Below, piece after piece: positions 22,693-33,238 of a DNA stretch of 64,000 bases. The DNA is taken from assembly GCA_027563935.2 (NCBI GenBank), contig CM050449.1, forward strand, positions 78,275,178 through 78,339,177. Direction: 5' to 3'. The notes beneath the pieces were generated by a model that did not search any database, was not told where the DNA came from, and was given only the letters and a program-made list of their open reading frames with translations. Position numbers and translations under genes: made by a program. Position 1 is the stretch's first letter; each line of letters opens with the position of its first letter. The stretch comes from Costus lasius. Taxonomy: Eukaryota > Streptophyta > Magnoliopsida > Zingiberales > Costaceae.

Positions 22693-23443
22693 CTAGCCAA
22701 CCTCTAGCTTGAACTTCAAGGTTGGCTCCAAGGTCCTTCTCTCATGGTTTAGCTCTCAAACCGTAGAGGAATACTTTCGAAGTTCCCATAGGTTCGGCCA
22801 ATGCCATGGTCTTGCGCCACTAAGCAGGTTTGCGCCTCTTGCTTGTTGCATCACCATCCAAGGTATGCATGCGCTAAGCTCCAAGTACATGCGCCACCCT
22901 AATCTTCTTCTCAGTCAAAAGCAAAAAGAAAAAGCGGCACGCAGGCCTCACGAGGATACATTGCAGGCATGCAAAGGGGGCTTGACTAATGATCACAACA
23001 TCATGCACAATCAAGGTATTTACTCATGCAATTCTACATGCTCATGAAAAACATAAAATCTGAAATTTTACTTTTTCATAAAACCAGTTTCTTTTTCTCA
23101 TCTTCTTCTCACAAATCCTTTGGTTTATTGCGATTTATTTTTCATGATGATTTCAGAGATCCTTTCGGCTGGCAATTTTATCAGATCAAGAGACTTGGCC
23201 AGTCCGAAGACACAATGCCCGTCCTACTTGACAAAATTACGTGCGCCTTTGATCTTTAAATCAAACAAGAAAAATAGTCCAAAAATCCAAAAGAGATTGA
23301 GAGGATGATAGAAACAAGAAACCCTAATTTTTTTCTACTTTTAGAAAAATCGTTTGCCATGCATCATGCTATTTACGAAAATAGAGATATGGCATGTGAG
23401 CATGGAAGAAAAGCATAAAACATCATTCGAGTCTTGCAACCTC
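22693..23443 (-). other. 5' leader of A, copy 1
   Basis: Untranslated leader of the A family, read leftwards from the primer site. It is homologous in reverse to the leader of element C (58342-58880) and duplicated at 42646-43396. No coding sequence is evident. Confidence 0.8.
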
Positions 23444-23455
23444 GCTCTGATACCA
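23444..23455 (-). promoter_or_regulatory. Primer-binding site (tRNA-Met) beside the middle A LTR
   Basis: GCTCTGATACCA is the reverse complement of TGGTATCAGAGC, one base from the LTR. A primer site here shows that the middle LTR also serves as the 5' LTR of the deleted second unit. Copy 2 is at 43397-43408. Confidence 0.93.
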
Positions 23456-23456
23456 C

Positions 23457-25405
23457 TGTTGGGAAACCCCGGGGACATTTTACAATTTTCAGAGTTGTAG
23501 ACATACATTTTACGCAGCGGAAGAATGTCCCCGAAACAGGCCGGTCCCAAAAACCCAGTGAAGATCGCAAGTAAGGGAGTCGACACGATGAGTTAGTAAG
23601 TACCTTAGGAGCAATATGGAGCGATGCCGATGTAGGCGTCCAAGTGTGCGCCCTCTGCAGTCTCGCACACACGGATCTCTTGAGTTCTCTTCTTCCACGC
23701 CCAGTGCTAGCCTCGGGAAGAAGATCCAAGCCTTAGGAAGATGTTTTACTTCTCTTGCGCCACCTAGAGAAATAGATGCGCCAAGAGAAGAGGGAAAACT
23801 ACCCAAGCCGCCAAGCGCTAGATCTCTTTGCGCCAAGAGGAAAGGAGGAAGAGGCTTGCGGTTATGGAAGATGCGCCCTTGCTCCAAGCACTCGCCCCTC
23901 TCCTTGTGTTCACGCCTTCAAGGATTGATTACACGCAAGAGGGGGCGACTAGGGTCACATTTATAGGGCAAGAGGCGGTTAGGGTAATGGCTAGGATCAT
24001 GACAAGTGTAGGGCTAGGATGAGGAGGTTTGAGACAAGGAAAGTCTCCAAGACATTTCCATAATTCTCATTCAACCTTTCCTTTTGTTCCCACGCCTTTC
24101 CTTGTGCGCCAAGGCCTTGCCTTGCGCCTCAAGCAATGCCATAAAGGCATTCATTCCATCCTAGCAAGAGAGGGGAGGCGCCCTTTACTTCCATAATGAA
24201 GCAAAGGCGCCAACATGACCCCATTATGCCCCTAGGCGCCTAATGGTTCATGTTTCTCCCCATTATACACTTTTAGCCTCTCATCTCTTCATGAGAACTT
24301 GTCATTGGGCCTCATTGGTTAATGAGCTAGCCCAAACTTCATTACATGGGTTGATTAAGCACTTGGATCCAATCCAATGCAACCCTAATCCAAATGTGAC
24401 CAACCATGGTCAAATACGGGTCAACCTGCCAAAAATGAAGTTTGGCTCCAATAACATTCTTCCATCTCATCAGGCCCATTGGCGCTGATGAAATCTCCCA
24501 ATTAGATCCGAGTTATCCAATAACTCGATCATAAGGCTTCCCGATCAATACGAGAACTCAAGTATCAAGGTGTGCGACCTTGTAGGTTCCTCTGACGCTG
24601 GCAGTGCTGACCAGAGGTCATCACAAGCAGTGAGTGGCACCTAGCAGTGCATCGCTGCTACCCAGGTCGTTGGAATGGATATCGACATCGACTTCCCCAT
24701 CATCGCAACTAGGTACAGATGCATTACAGTCTCTTTGCCGTACTGATATCCGATTGGACAAGTGTGTCACCACTTGTTTTCATCCAATCACATGGCTATG
24801 ACTAAAACAGGTTCTCACCTGGGTATGGCCATACACTCTCAGTCATAGAACCATAAAGGAGCTCCATGGATATCATACTTCCTTAGAGAAGGGGCAAATC
24901 CTATGTCTGTCCATTGATCTTCTCATATGGGTCGTGACATGCTCAATAACAACCGTTATGACCTCCCAGCTACGGCAAGGTGTTAGGTTGTATCAAAGCA
25001 AGTCCCTAACCATATAGAATGATCAATGACCTCAAGTCAAGGGATTAATGCATCTCCTGTCACTTATGAGGATAACTCATGACACCAAGTCATAGCCTCA
25101 TAGCGGGTCTATCCAGTATATCCTCCAATGATATACCCATGTGTCTGCGTTAGCACCACGTGCCTAACCAGCCCACATACCAGTCTCTCAAGTACCAGAG
25201 CTGTCCCATATCCACTCAGGTACATCGACTGGGGACAATTATTTGAGCACAGATCCAATCTGTCTCCAGGGACATTATCATGTAAGTACACAATCGCAGG
25301 TGTAGTCAAACAATAATAACGACAATGCCAGAATGATATATAAATATCAATGTCAAGTAGTACATAAGTTGACCAAAACTAGGTCCTAGGGCATATACAC
25401 TAACA
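23457..25405 (-). repeat. Middle (shared) LTR of complex A, 1,949 bp
   Basis: It has a primer site on one side (23444-23455) and a polypurine tract on the other (25407-25416), so it is the 3' LTR of one unit and the 5' LTR of the next. No target duplication flanks it. It matches 43410-45358 at offset 19,953. Differences are sparse up to about 25.0 kb and denser beyond. Confidence 0.93.
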
Positions 25406-25406
25406 A

Positions 25407-25416
25407 TCTCCCACTT
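25407..25416 (-). promoter_or_regulatory. Polypurine tract of A
   Basis: TCTCCCACTT on the plus strand (AAGTGGGAGA on the minus strand) lies one base from the LTR, at the position seen in B and C. Confidence 0.85.
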
Positions 25417-25426
25417 GCACTAAGAC

Positions 25427-25993
25427 CTAGAAGTTGAGGAATCTCAACCCCATATCTCTAGCGTGACCATCATGCTTCTGCTGCGCCAAAGCCTTGGTCA
25501 ATGGGTCTGCCATATTGTTCTCTGTGTCTACTCTGCTAATCTTGACATCACCTCTGTCAATGATCTCTCTGATCAGGTGAAATCTTCTGAGTATGTGTTT
25601 GGATCTTTGATGAGACCGTGGTTCCTTGGCTTGTGCAATTGCTCCATTGTTGTCACAGTAGAGTTCAATGGGATCCATTGCACTAGGTACCACTTGAAGA
25701 TCACATAAGAACTTCCTTATCCAAACAGCTTCCTTGGCTGCCTCAGAAGCAGCCACATACTCAGCTTCGGTTGTAGAATCTGCTATGGTGGATCGCTTGA
25801 AGCTCTTCCAACATACAGCGCCTCCATTTATCTTGAACACATAGCCGGCCTGCGATCTAAAGTCGTCAGGGTCAGACTAGAACGATGCGTCAGTATAGCC
25901 CTGCATACTGAGCTCTTCCTGTCCCCCATAGACCAAGAACAAATCCTTAGTTCTTTTCAGATACTTTAGGATGTTCTTTACAGCCACCCAGTG
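25427..25993 (-). pseudogene. Element A RNase H domain
   Basis: In the same frame as the reverse transcriptase, separated from it by the UAG at 25994-25996. A second UAG (25877-25879) lies inside the domain, replacing the Gln codon present in B. Downstream is an intact 137-codon part (25427-25840) with INGGAVCWKSFKRSTIADS, TTEAEYVAASEAAKEAVW, CDNNGAIAQAKEPRSH, HLIREIIDRGDV and NMADPLTKAL. The function is degradation of template RNA during reverse transcription. The stop pattern makes a full-length polyprotein impossible without readthrough. Confidence 0.9.
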
Positions 25994-27982
25994 CTATAGA
26001 CCTGGATTGGATTGGTATCGGCTGGTTATGCTTACAGCATATGCTACATCTGGTCTAGTATATAACATTGCATACATGATCGATCCTACTGCCGAAGCAT
26101 AAGGAATTCGACTCATGTCATCCCTCTCAGCCTGTGTTGTAGGACACTGACTCTTTGAGAGAGTAAGGCCATGTCTCACTGGAAGGTATCCTTTCTTGGA
26201 TTGCTCCATGTAGAACCTCTCCAGTATCTTATCAATGTAAGTACTTTGACTAAGGGCCAGAAGCCTCTTGGATCTATCCCGGTAGATCCTCACGCCTAGA
26301 ATATAGGCGGCCTCCCCTAAGTCTTTCATCTCGAAACACTTCCCCAACCATGTCTTCACAGCTTGAAGACTAGGGATGTCGTTTCCGATGAGCAGTATGT
26401 CATCAACATACAAGACCAGAAAAATCACCAAGCTCCCACTGAATTTTCTATATACACAGGCGTTATCTTCGCTTTTGATAAAGCCATAATCTCTCACGGC
26501 CTCATCAAATCGAAGATTCCAACTTCGAGATGCTTGTTTTAATCCATAAATGGACCTCTTTAGCTTGCAGACCTTATTAGCCTCTACAGGATGGATGAAG
26601 CCATCAGGTTGTGACATATACACATCCTCAGTCAGCTTCCCGTTAAGGAACGCTGTCTTCACATCCATCTGCCATATCTCATAGTCATGATATGCAGCTA
26701 TAGCAAGCAGAATCCGAATGGATTTAATCATGGCAACCGGCGAGAAGGTTTCATCATAGTCCACCCCGTGGACTTGTTTAAATCCTTCAGCCACTAGTCT
26801 ACCCTTATAGGTAACTATTTTGCCATCCATGTCTGTCTTCTTCTTGAAGACCCATTTACACCCTATGGGTTTTACCCCATCAGGCAGCTCAACCAAATCC
26901 CAGACTTGGTTAGCCGACATGGAATCCATCTCGGATCGCATGGCGTCAAGCCATTTCTCGGAGTCCGGTCCACTGACCGCCTCATCATAGGTTCTAGGTT
27001 CATCCTCAATGATGAAGATCCCATCGTGTTGGATCGGTACCGACCCATACCTTTCAGGTGCACGACGAATTCTCCCAGACCTACGCGGAACCTGTGTCTG
27101 AGCCTCAGGTTGCCTAGCAACCGGTGCAGGTGGCCCAGATTCTATCTCTTTGTCTTGTGCTTGCACTTGGACCTCATCCAAGTCAAACTTCCTCCCACTA
27201 ACTTCTTTCATAAGAAATTCTTTCTCTAGAAAGACAGCACCTCGAGCAACAAAAACTTTATTCTCGGTTGGGACATAGAAGTAGTATCCTTTAGTTTCCT
27301 TAGGATACCCCACAAACACACACTTATCAGATCTAGGTTCTAGCTTGCTAGAATCCTGACATTTGACATAAGCCTCACATCCCCAGATCCTGATAAACGT
27401 GAGATTAGGGCGTCTCCCACTCCACACCTCGTATGGTATTTTGGAGACACTCTTAGATGGAACATTATTCAGTATCAGAGAAGCTGTTTCTAGTGCATGC
27501 CCCCAGAATGATGAAGGTAGAGTTGCATGACTCATCATGGATCGAACCATATCCAATAAAGTTCGATTTCTCCTTTCAGACACACCATTCCATTGAGGTG
27601 TTCCTGGAGGAGTGAGTTGGGATATAATCCCACACTCTCTCAGATAGTCAAAGAACTCACCACTCAGGTATTCTCCACCTCGATCTGATCGAAGAGCTTT
27701 AATGGATCTTCCAAGCTGGTTCTCTACTTCATTCTTGAACTCCTTGAATTTCTCAAAGGATTCAGATTTATGTCTCATTAAGTAGACATAACCATACCTA
27801 CTGAAGTCATCAGTGAAGGTAATGAAGTAGTTGTACCCTCCTCTGGCTTGTTTATTGAAGGGCCCACATACATTAGTATGTATGAGATCCAATATACCTT
27901 CTGCCCTCTCACCAATCTTGGTGAAGGGCGCCTTTGTCATCTTCCCTAATAAACAAGGTTCACAAGTATCAAATTCCTCCAA
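25994..27982 (-). CDS. Element A integrase and reverse transcriptase (662 codons, open)
   Basis: Ty1/copia integrase then reverse transcriptase in one frame. The start lies just after a TAA (27989-27991) and is arbitrary. Integrase: end of the zinc-binding part (CEPCLLGKMTKAPF), catalytic core with FTDDFSRYGYVYLM, LRSDRGGEYLSGEFFDYL and TPQWNGVSERRNRTLL, giving D, D and E. A hinge with VPRRSGRIRRAPERYG follows. Reverse transcriptase: GCKWVFKKKTDMDG, VDYDETFSPVA, QMDVKTAFLNGKL, YGLKQASRSWNLRF and LVLYVDDILLIGND with the YVDD catalytic motif. The frame ends at UAG 25994-25996, just before RNase H; element C has UAG at the same codon. The domains look enzymatically complete, but the surrounding stops mean the element is defective as it stands. 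Confidence 0.93.
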   Translation of the reverse strand: MEEFDTCEPCLLGKMTKAPFTKIGERAEGILDLIHTNVCGPFNKQARGGYNYFITFTDDFSRYGYVYLMRHKSESFEKFKEFKNEVENQLGRSIKALRSDRGGEYLSGEFFDYLRECGIISQLTPPGTPQWNGVSERRNRTLLDMVRSMMSHATLPSSFWGHALETASLILNNVPSKSVSKIPYEVWSGRRPNLTFIRIWGCEAYVKCQDSSKLEPRSDKCVFVGYPKETKGYYFYVPTENKVFVARGAVFLEKEFLMKEVSGRKFDLDEVQVQAQDKEIESGPPAPVARQPEAQTQVPRRSGRIRRAPERYGSVPIQHDGIFIIEDEPRTYDEAVSGPDSEKWLDAMRSEMDSMSANQVWDLVELPDGVKPIGCKWVFKKKTDMDGKIVTYKGRLVAEGFKQVHGVDYDETFSPVAMIKSIRILLAIAAYHDYEIWQMDVKTAFLNGKLTEDVYMSQPDGFIHPVEANKVCKLKRSIYGLKQASRSWNLRFDEAVRDYGFIKSEDNACVYRKFSGSLVIFLVLYVDDILLIGNDIPSLQAVKTWLGKCFEMKDLGEAAYILGVRIYRDRSKRLLALSQSTYIDKILERFYMEQSKKGYLPVRHGLTLSKSQCPTTQAERDDMSRIPYASAVGSIMYAMLYTRPDVAYAVSITSRYQSNPGL

Positions 27983-27988
27983 GGAACT

Positions 27989-28288
27989 TTAATCTAACAA
28001 TCCATTTGCATGGAGTTGTTGGATGCGATTCTTGTTTATATGGGCTAATCGACAATGCCATAGGAAAGCACCAACTGAACCACTCAGTTTGGTCCTTTTA
28101 TTGCTTATATTACAAACAGAACTTTCCATATCCAAGATATACAGACCATTGCATAAAGTACCCTTCCCATAGAACATATTTGCAAATGAAAAAGAACAGG
28201 AGTTCTTATTTATTTCAAATTTAAATCCTTTCCTTGCCAAGCAAGGAATGGATACAATGTTCTTTGTTAACGAAGGTACACAAAGCAA
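27989..28288 (-). pseudogene. Element A GAG-pre-integrase region
   Basis: A 99-codon frame with SLTKNIVSIPCLARKGF and a FLWHCRLAHINKNRI block, the His-containing N-terminal part of copia integrase. It is shifted by -1 against the protease frame (break near 28275, where element C has one base more) and ends in a TAA at 27989, before the integrase core that continues in the same frame. Confidence 0.88.
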
Positions 28289-28608
28289 TTATCTAGTTCT
28301 AATTGAAGTCCAGAAGGCAAGGAGAGAGTCAAAACGCCTACAGCAACAGCAGCAACCTGTGCCCCGTTTCCAACGCGTAGGTCAATCTCTCCAAGCCGCG
28401 CCAATCTACTTTTCTTGAGCCCCTGCATATTTGTACAAATATGAGCTCCACATGCGGTATCCAATACCCATGACATAGAAGTAGAAAGATTGACTTCTGA
28501 AACATAGATACCTGAGCTAGAAGTTAAGGTCAAGCCTTTCTTCTCCTCATTCTGAAGCTGCTTGCAGTCCCTTCTCCAGTGGCCCTGCTCGCCACAGTGA
28601 AAACACCT
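28267..28608 (-). pseudogene. Element A zinc knuckle and aspartic protease
   Basis: Just after the UAG that ends gag, the frame encodes a CCHC knuckle, CFHCGEQGHWRRDC (CX2CX4HX4C), then protease with SWVLDTACGAHIC. The residue after the catalytic D-T is Ala rather than the more usual Gly; element C shares the DTA reading, so it may be a family trait. The frame ends after NCFVYLR because of the -1 frameshift. Confidence 0.87.
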
Positions 28609-29346
28609 CTATTCCTTTGACTTCTTCGCCTTTTTCTTCAGTGCTTTGGTAGGACCTCTGGCACTGCTCTTAGCACGTGCCTTACCCTTCTTCTTTATCT
28701 TCTTGGTCGCAGGGACCAAAAGAACATAATTGGGTTTGGTCTTACCCATCTCTCGCTCGGCTGTTTGGAGCATATTCATCAATTCCTCCCGTGTGCACTC
28801 AATCCGATTCATATTGAAGTTAATGATAAACGGACTGAAGCTAGGGGGCAGGGAATGAAGAATAAGATCCACAACCAGCTCGTTGTCTATGGTGTGTCCC
28901 AGTCTCCTAAGATGATCCACATTCCCAATGAGTTTGAGAACATGGGGTCTCACTGGTGCACCTTCAGACAACTTGCACCGAAAGACTACTTTGGCTGTGT
29001 CAAATCTCTCAGTTCTAGCCTGAGCCTCGAACATCTGTTTCAGACGAGTAATCATCTGAAAAGCGTTCTGCTCCTCATATTGCACCTGCAGTTCAGGTGC
29101 CATACTGGCTAGCATAAGACATGCAACCTCCAAAGAGTCATCCTGATGCTTTCTATAAGCATCTCTGTCTGCCGTTCGGGCATTAGGCGGAGGAGCCGCA
29201 AGAAGAGGCTGTTCAAGGACATACAGCTTCTTCTCGAGCTTGAGGACTATCCTCAAATTCCGATGCCAGTCCATAAAGTTAGTTCCAACTAACTTATCCT
29301 TATCAAGGAGTGATCGCAGTGATAATCCGCCAGTGTTCGTAGCCAT
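28609..29346 (-). CDS. Element A Gag (copia type)
   Basis: A 245-codon frame starting MATNTGGLSLRSLLDKDKL, with GTNFMDWHRNLRIVLKLEKK and a LADPL-type linker region, matching the plant copia gag (UBN2/DUF4219-like) in wording and order. The C-terminus is very basic (KKIKKKGKARAK...). It ends at a UAG (28609-28611) directly before the zinc knuckle in the same frame. Gag forms the cytoplasmic virus-like particle. The start matches the ATG of element C gag (59677) after homologous leader sequence. The UAG could be a plain nonsense change or a leaky gag/pol boundary; one copy cannot decide. Confidence 0.9.
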   Translation of the reverse strand: MATNTGGLSLRSLLDKDKLVGTNFMDWHRNLRIVLKLEKKLYVLEQPLLAAPPPNARTADRDAYRKHQDDSLEVACLMLASMAPELQVQYEEQNAFQMITRLKQMFEAQARTERFDTAKVVFRCKLSEGAPVRPHVLKLIGNVDHLRRLGHTIDNELVVDLILHSLPPSFSPFIINFNMNRIECTREELMNMLQTAEREMGKTKPNYVLLVPATKKIKKKGKARAKSSARGPTKALKKKAKKSKE

Positions 29347-29614
29347 TGTTCTACAACACCCAAGAAGAATAGATTAGTACTACTTTGAATCATTAAAACT
29401 GGACTTGTTTTAAATGATTTCTGCTCTCACTATTTTAAATTCGCATTGACAACCCACAAAGTCAATCGGGAAGTTTAAGACTTCCTAGTGAGATGGGATC
29501 CTTATTTCACATGAGGCTTCGCGTCCCACGAGGGTGGGATGAGATGCACAAAGTAACCCATGTTTCCTAAGGTGGGCGCGTCAGCCGGTTGCTCCAAGCA
29601 ACTCCCCTTGTTGA
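29347..29614 (-). other. 5' leader of A next to gag
   Basis: Non-coding leader of A between gag and the T insertion, homologous in reverse to 59400-59676 of element C. It continues beyond T at 39175. Confidence 0.8.
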
Positions 29615-29619
29615 GACAG

Positions 29620-32302
29620 TGTAAGATCCAAGGATCTTAAGTCCTGGTAAGTTCTATTTTTGATTTAAATAAAATTATTGGTTGTTAATTTTAAGTTAAT
29701 TAATTAGAGCTTATTGGTTAATTAATTAGACCTTATTGGATATTAATTAAATCCTTATTGGATTTTCGTTTAAGTGAATGGTTAATTGTTAGTTAATGGT
29801 TAATTTAATTAGTTAACTATGGGTTTTGGGTTTAAAATTTGAATTAATTAGTTAGTGGGTTAAACCCTATTTGAATTAATTGGTTAGCGGGTTTAAAATT
29901 TAAAAACCGAAAATTCAAGTTGGTAATTTCGGCTAGGGTAGGAGAATTGGCGTTTTTTTGGCTTGGAAGAAACCTTAGGGCGATTCTTGGAGGCTTGGAG
30001 GCGAAATTCCTTTCTTCCTCTTCCTTTCTTCCCTTGGCCGGCGTCTTTGGTGTTTGGTGGTGTTTCTCTTCCATTGGTGGCGATATTTGGTGGAACTTCA
30101 AGGCCTTAGACGAATTTTTTTGGAGAGATCTTCATCTTGGTGTTCATGGTTCAAAGTGAGTGGATGTTCTCCTTCACCTAGTTCACGAAAATTGGATGCA
30201 TTGCTTGTTTTAGAGAAGATTAATGCATAGGAGTATGGCATGATCTCTTAATTTCAATTGTACATGTTTTCCTTATTTTTTTTTCCAAATTTTTGAAACC
30301 CTAGCTTGCATGAAAATTAGGGCTTTTCGTTTTTAAGACTCTTAATCCTAAATTGGACCTTGATTAAACATGTATGTAGCTTTAGAATTTCAATTGCATG
30401 AAAATTAGGGCTTGAAGGAGAATTTCGACCCTTCTTCATGAAGTTACGTCCAAATGCATGGGTAAAAATTGGGGAAAACTTGATATTCATGAAATTAGGT
30501 ATATGAGGATTCTATTGTATTTTTTTGGGAATTTTTAGAAATAAAAGTTTCTGTTGACTGAAATTGACCTAGGGGTAATTCGGTAAATTTCCTAGTTAAA
30601 ATTGGGGAAAACTTGAAATTACGAATCTAGGGATCATGAGGGACGTAATGAATATTTTTACGAAATTTTTGGATAACTTTTCTTGTATGACTTAAACTTT
30701 GAACTAGGGGTATTTCTGTCTTTTGTTATCAGAACTAGTAGAAAACTATGAATATGTGATATTCTGCATTTATGTTAATTGTGAACGAAATTTAGTGAAT
30801 TTTCTGTATTATTATGTATTTTTAATTGAATGGTGTATGCAGAAAGTAATGACATGAAATATTGATTGATAACTTTGGGTGATAACATAGCAAGGTTAGA
30901 CTGAACTAATCAGCATGAAACCTAAGGACTACACTACTATGTGATTATGTGATTTTTGAATATTATGTGGTTATGTGATTTTCGAATATTATGTGGTTAT
31001 GTGATTTTCGAATAATATGTGTTGTGATCATGGAATGGTTAGGACTAAGGCTAAGTGTAACTGTGTACTCAAGGGGATAGTCTATATGTGATATGTTAAG
31101 GGTTGGAGATTTCAGCCCTGTATTGTGATATGTGAGGGGGTTGTTGTTCAGCCTGCCTGATGTGATTATTGTGATAAAAATGACTATCCTAGAGTTTAGT
31201 TGACACTTAGGAGTCCACTTTTGTGAAATAAGATATAAGATGTGTCTGGTGTTGTCCAGTTAAGGAACCCTTTGGGAGAACGAGTGATATAAGACGCAAA
31301 GTGCCATGTCTTGGTCGGACAGGGGCCACCTCTTGATGTCATCACTCTTAGACGCTTAGATTTTTGTGATTATGGGGTGGTGTAGATCAAGGTATCACAT
31401 CTTGACCAGGTGGTGATTACCTCTTGAGTCTACACACTGTCCATGTATATATGTTGCATGTGATTTGCAGGCTTCTCCCAGTGCTTAGGCCAAAGCCGGG
31501 TTGGACCATAATGGTCACTATTGATTATGCTGGACAACTAGAACAATTAAGTCATTAGTTGGTTTAGAGTATAGCTCTAAAACCCTGGTTACTCTTTGGT
31601 GACAATGATGTCTTAGCAGTTTACACCTGATTGTTTTATATGAGTTCTGTCCTTTAATTTTGTTATATGTTGACATGATATTCTGTTAAATGTTTTTAAA
31701 ATAATCTGCATGTATTTTTGAGTGTATGTTATGGATGGTCGTTTGAGACTATCCACTCACTGGGCTGTGTAGCTCACTCCCTCACTATTTTCAGGTGTAG
31801 AGCAGGGGCGCATTTCTTGAGTTAGCGTTGATATGGATATTATGCTGGTTAATGTATAAGACTTTTGTGCTTAATTAACTGAGGCCGGTTGTGGCCGAAT
31901 TATGTGAACTTGTGTTGCTGGTTGTGGCAGTTTTAAGTTTTGATTTTTGTGTCACCACGGGCTTTGGCCTGGTTTCGGTGTTTGGTATTATTCATGTTAG
32001 TTTCATGAGTTTATAGAATCGATTTTGTGGCTTTGCTTTGAATTTGAGTCGATTGGTATTTTTGCAATCGGATTTGATATAAATGTGAACTTGCATATGT
32101 CTAGTGCAAGTATTGCGTGGTGGCAGGTACATTTCTGAAATTGTGTTTTCGCTGAGATTCTATGTATGGATTCTTGAAAATTTTCAGATCATGATTTCTT
32201 GAACTTGGTTTTACCTAGCATGTGAATCGATCTTGTATGATAACATCCTGTTTCTCTATGATTTGTGTTGCTTGTTTGGGGTTAAGATAACGGGATGTTA
32301 CA
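29620..32302 (+). repeat. 5' LTR of T (2,683 bp)
   Basis: Starts TGTAAGATCC and ends GATGTTACA. It contains three copies of a 26-bp repeat (30938-31015). Short open frames such as 29844-30101 are repeated in the other LTR and are not genes. Confidence 0.95.
30938..31015 (+). repeat. 26-bp tandem repeat, 3 units
   Basis: Unit of type TATGTGGTTATGTGATTTTC plus six bases. The 3' LTR has four units at 37779-37882, which accounts for the 26-bp length difference between the LTRs. Confidence 0.93.
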
Positions 32303-32305
32303 GAA

Positions 32306-32317
32306 TGGTATCAGAGC
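32306..32317 (+). promoter_or_regulatory. Primer-binding site of T (tRNA-Met)
   Basis: TGGTATCAGAGC, three bases after the LTR end. Confidence 0.93.
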
Positions 32318-32428
32318 GGTTGGCTAGCTAAAACTTAGTTCGGGGGAAAACATGTTTGTGTATTGCTAGACACCTGATAGGTTTATGTTTGTTTTTCTTA
32401 CTATGGTGTGTGTGTGTAGGAATTTAAG

Positions 32429-33238
32429 ATGGTGCGATCCAGAGGAAATGCTAGCAGCGAGGGTGAGCAGACCTCGGATCTCACGAGAGCCATTGCGACT
32501 CTGACAGGCATGGTACAACAACAGGGTGCCATGATAGAGAGGCAAGCTCAGATGCTGCAGCAGCAACAGACTCAGCATCAAGAAGCGCAACAGCAGCTCT
32601 TGCAGCAATTGACTCAGGAGAGATCCCAGACTACTACTCGAGGGGTGGGGACTGACTCTCAGGAGGACGCTCACAGGCGCTATGCCTCGCTTGTGAGTGA
32701 ATTCCAGAAACTGGGTCCTAGCTCTTTTTATGGGGGCTCAGAATCAAGTACGGCAGAGAACTGGCAGTTGGTTTTGGACAAGATTTTTCAAGTCATGCGT
32801 TGCTCAGATGAGGACAAGCTGTGTCTGGCCACCTATATGATGCGTGGTGACGCAGATGAGTGGTGGAAGGGCGTGGTGAGGCTTGCTGAAGAAAGACATG
32901 AAACAGTAAATTGGACCTATTTCTTGTCTCAATTTAATGAGAAGTACTTCCCCGATAGCTTGGTGGAGGACCGAGAGGTGGAATTTATTCATCTGGAGCA
33001 GGGTGATATGACTGTGGACCAGTATGAGTTACGGTTCACCAAGTTGGGAAAGTATGCCCCTCACCTGATAAACACTGAAAAGAGGAGGGCTACCAAGTTT
33101 CTCAGAGGTCTCAGATGGGATATTCGAGAGCAGGTGGGTGCTCAGCACTTGGAGACTTATGTTGAGACTGTTGGGCGAGCACGCACCATCGAGAGATACA
33201 TATCTGAGAGGAATTCTAGTGCATGTAGAGGGTTATGA
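32429..33238 (+). CDS. Element T Gag, truncated before the zinc knuckle
   Basis: 269 codons from the first good ATG after the primer site. The N-terminus has a Gln-rich coiled-coil-like stretch (residues 30-75). Residues about 95-235 are the Retrotrans_gag domain, with [58 protein letters not shown] and [14 protein letters not shown]. The reading ends after [10 protein letters not shown], where a deletion shifts it out of frame into protease. The usual basic region and CCHC knuckle are missing, so genome packaging would be impaired. Confidence 0.93.
   Translation: MVRSRGNASSEGEQTSDLTRAIATLTGMVQQQGAMIERQAQMLQQQQTQHQEAQQQLLQQLTQERSQTTTRGVGTDSQEDAHRRYASLVSEFQKLGPSSFYGGSESSTAENWQLVLDKIFQVMRCSDEDKLCLATYMMRGDADEWWKGVVRLAEERHETVNWTYFLSQFNEKYFPDSLVEDREVEFIHLEQGDMTVDQYELRFTKLGKYAPHLINTEKRRATKFLRGLRWDIREQVGAQHLETYVETVGRARTIERYISERNSSACRGL

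Larger units (their letters stand above)
19829..25405. repeat. 5.58 kb direct duplication, copy 1 (copy 2 at 39782-45358)
   Basis: The two copies match at a constant offset of 19,953 with no indel noticed. Each holds the tail of B, the B LTR, the A leader and an A LTR. The right unit of complex A is the period. Confidence 0.9.

Noticed and set aside
23457..25405. Middle A LTR as an independent solo-LTR insertion
   Set aside because: It has no target duplication and is bordered by a primer site and a polypurine tract, which a solo LTR would not have.
29844..30101. Open frames near the start of both T LTRs (29844-30159 and 36685-37000)
   Set aside because: LTR sequence with overlapping opposite frames and no domain; duplicated only because the LTRs are.
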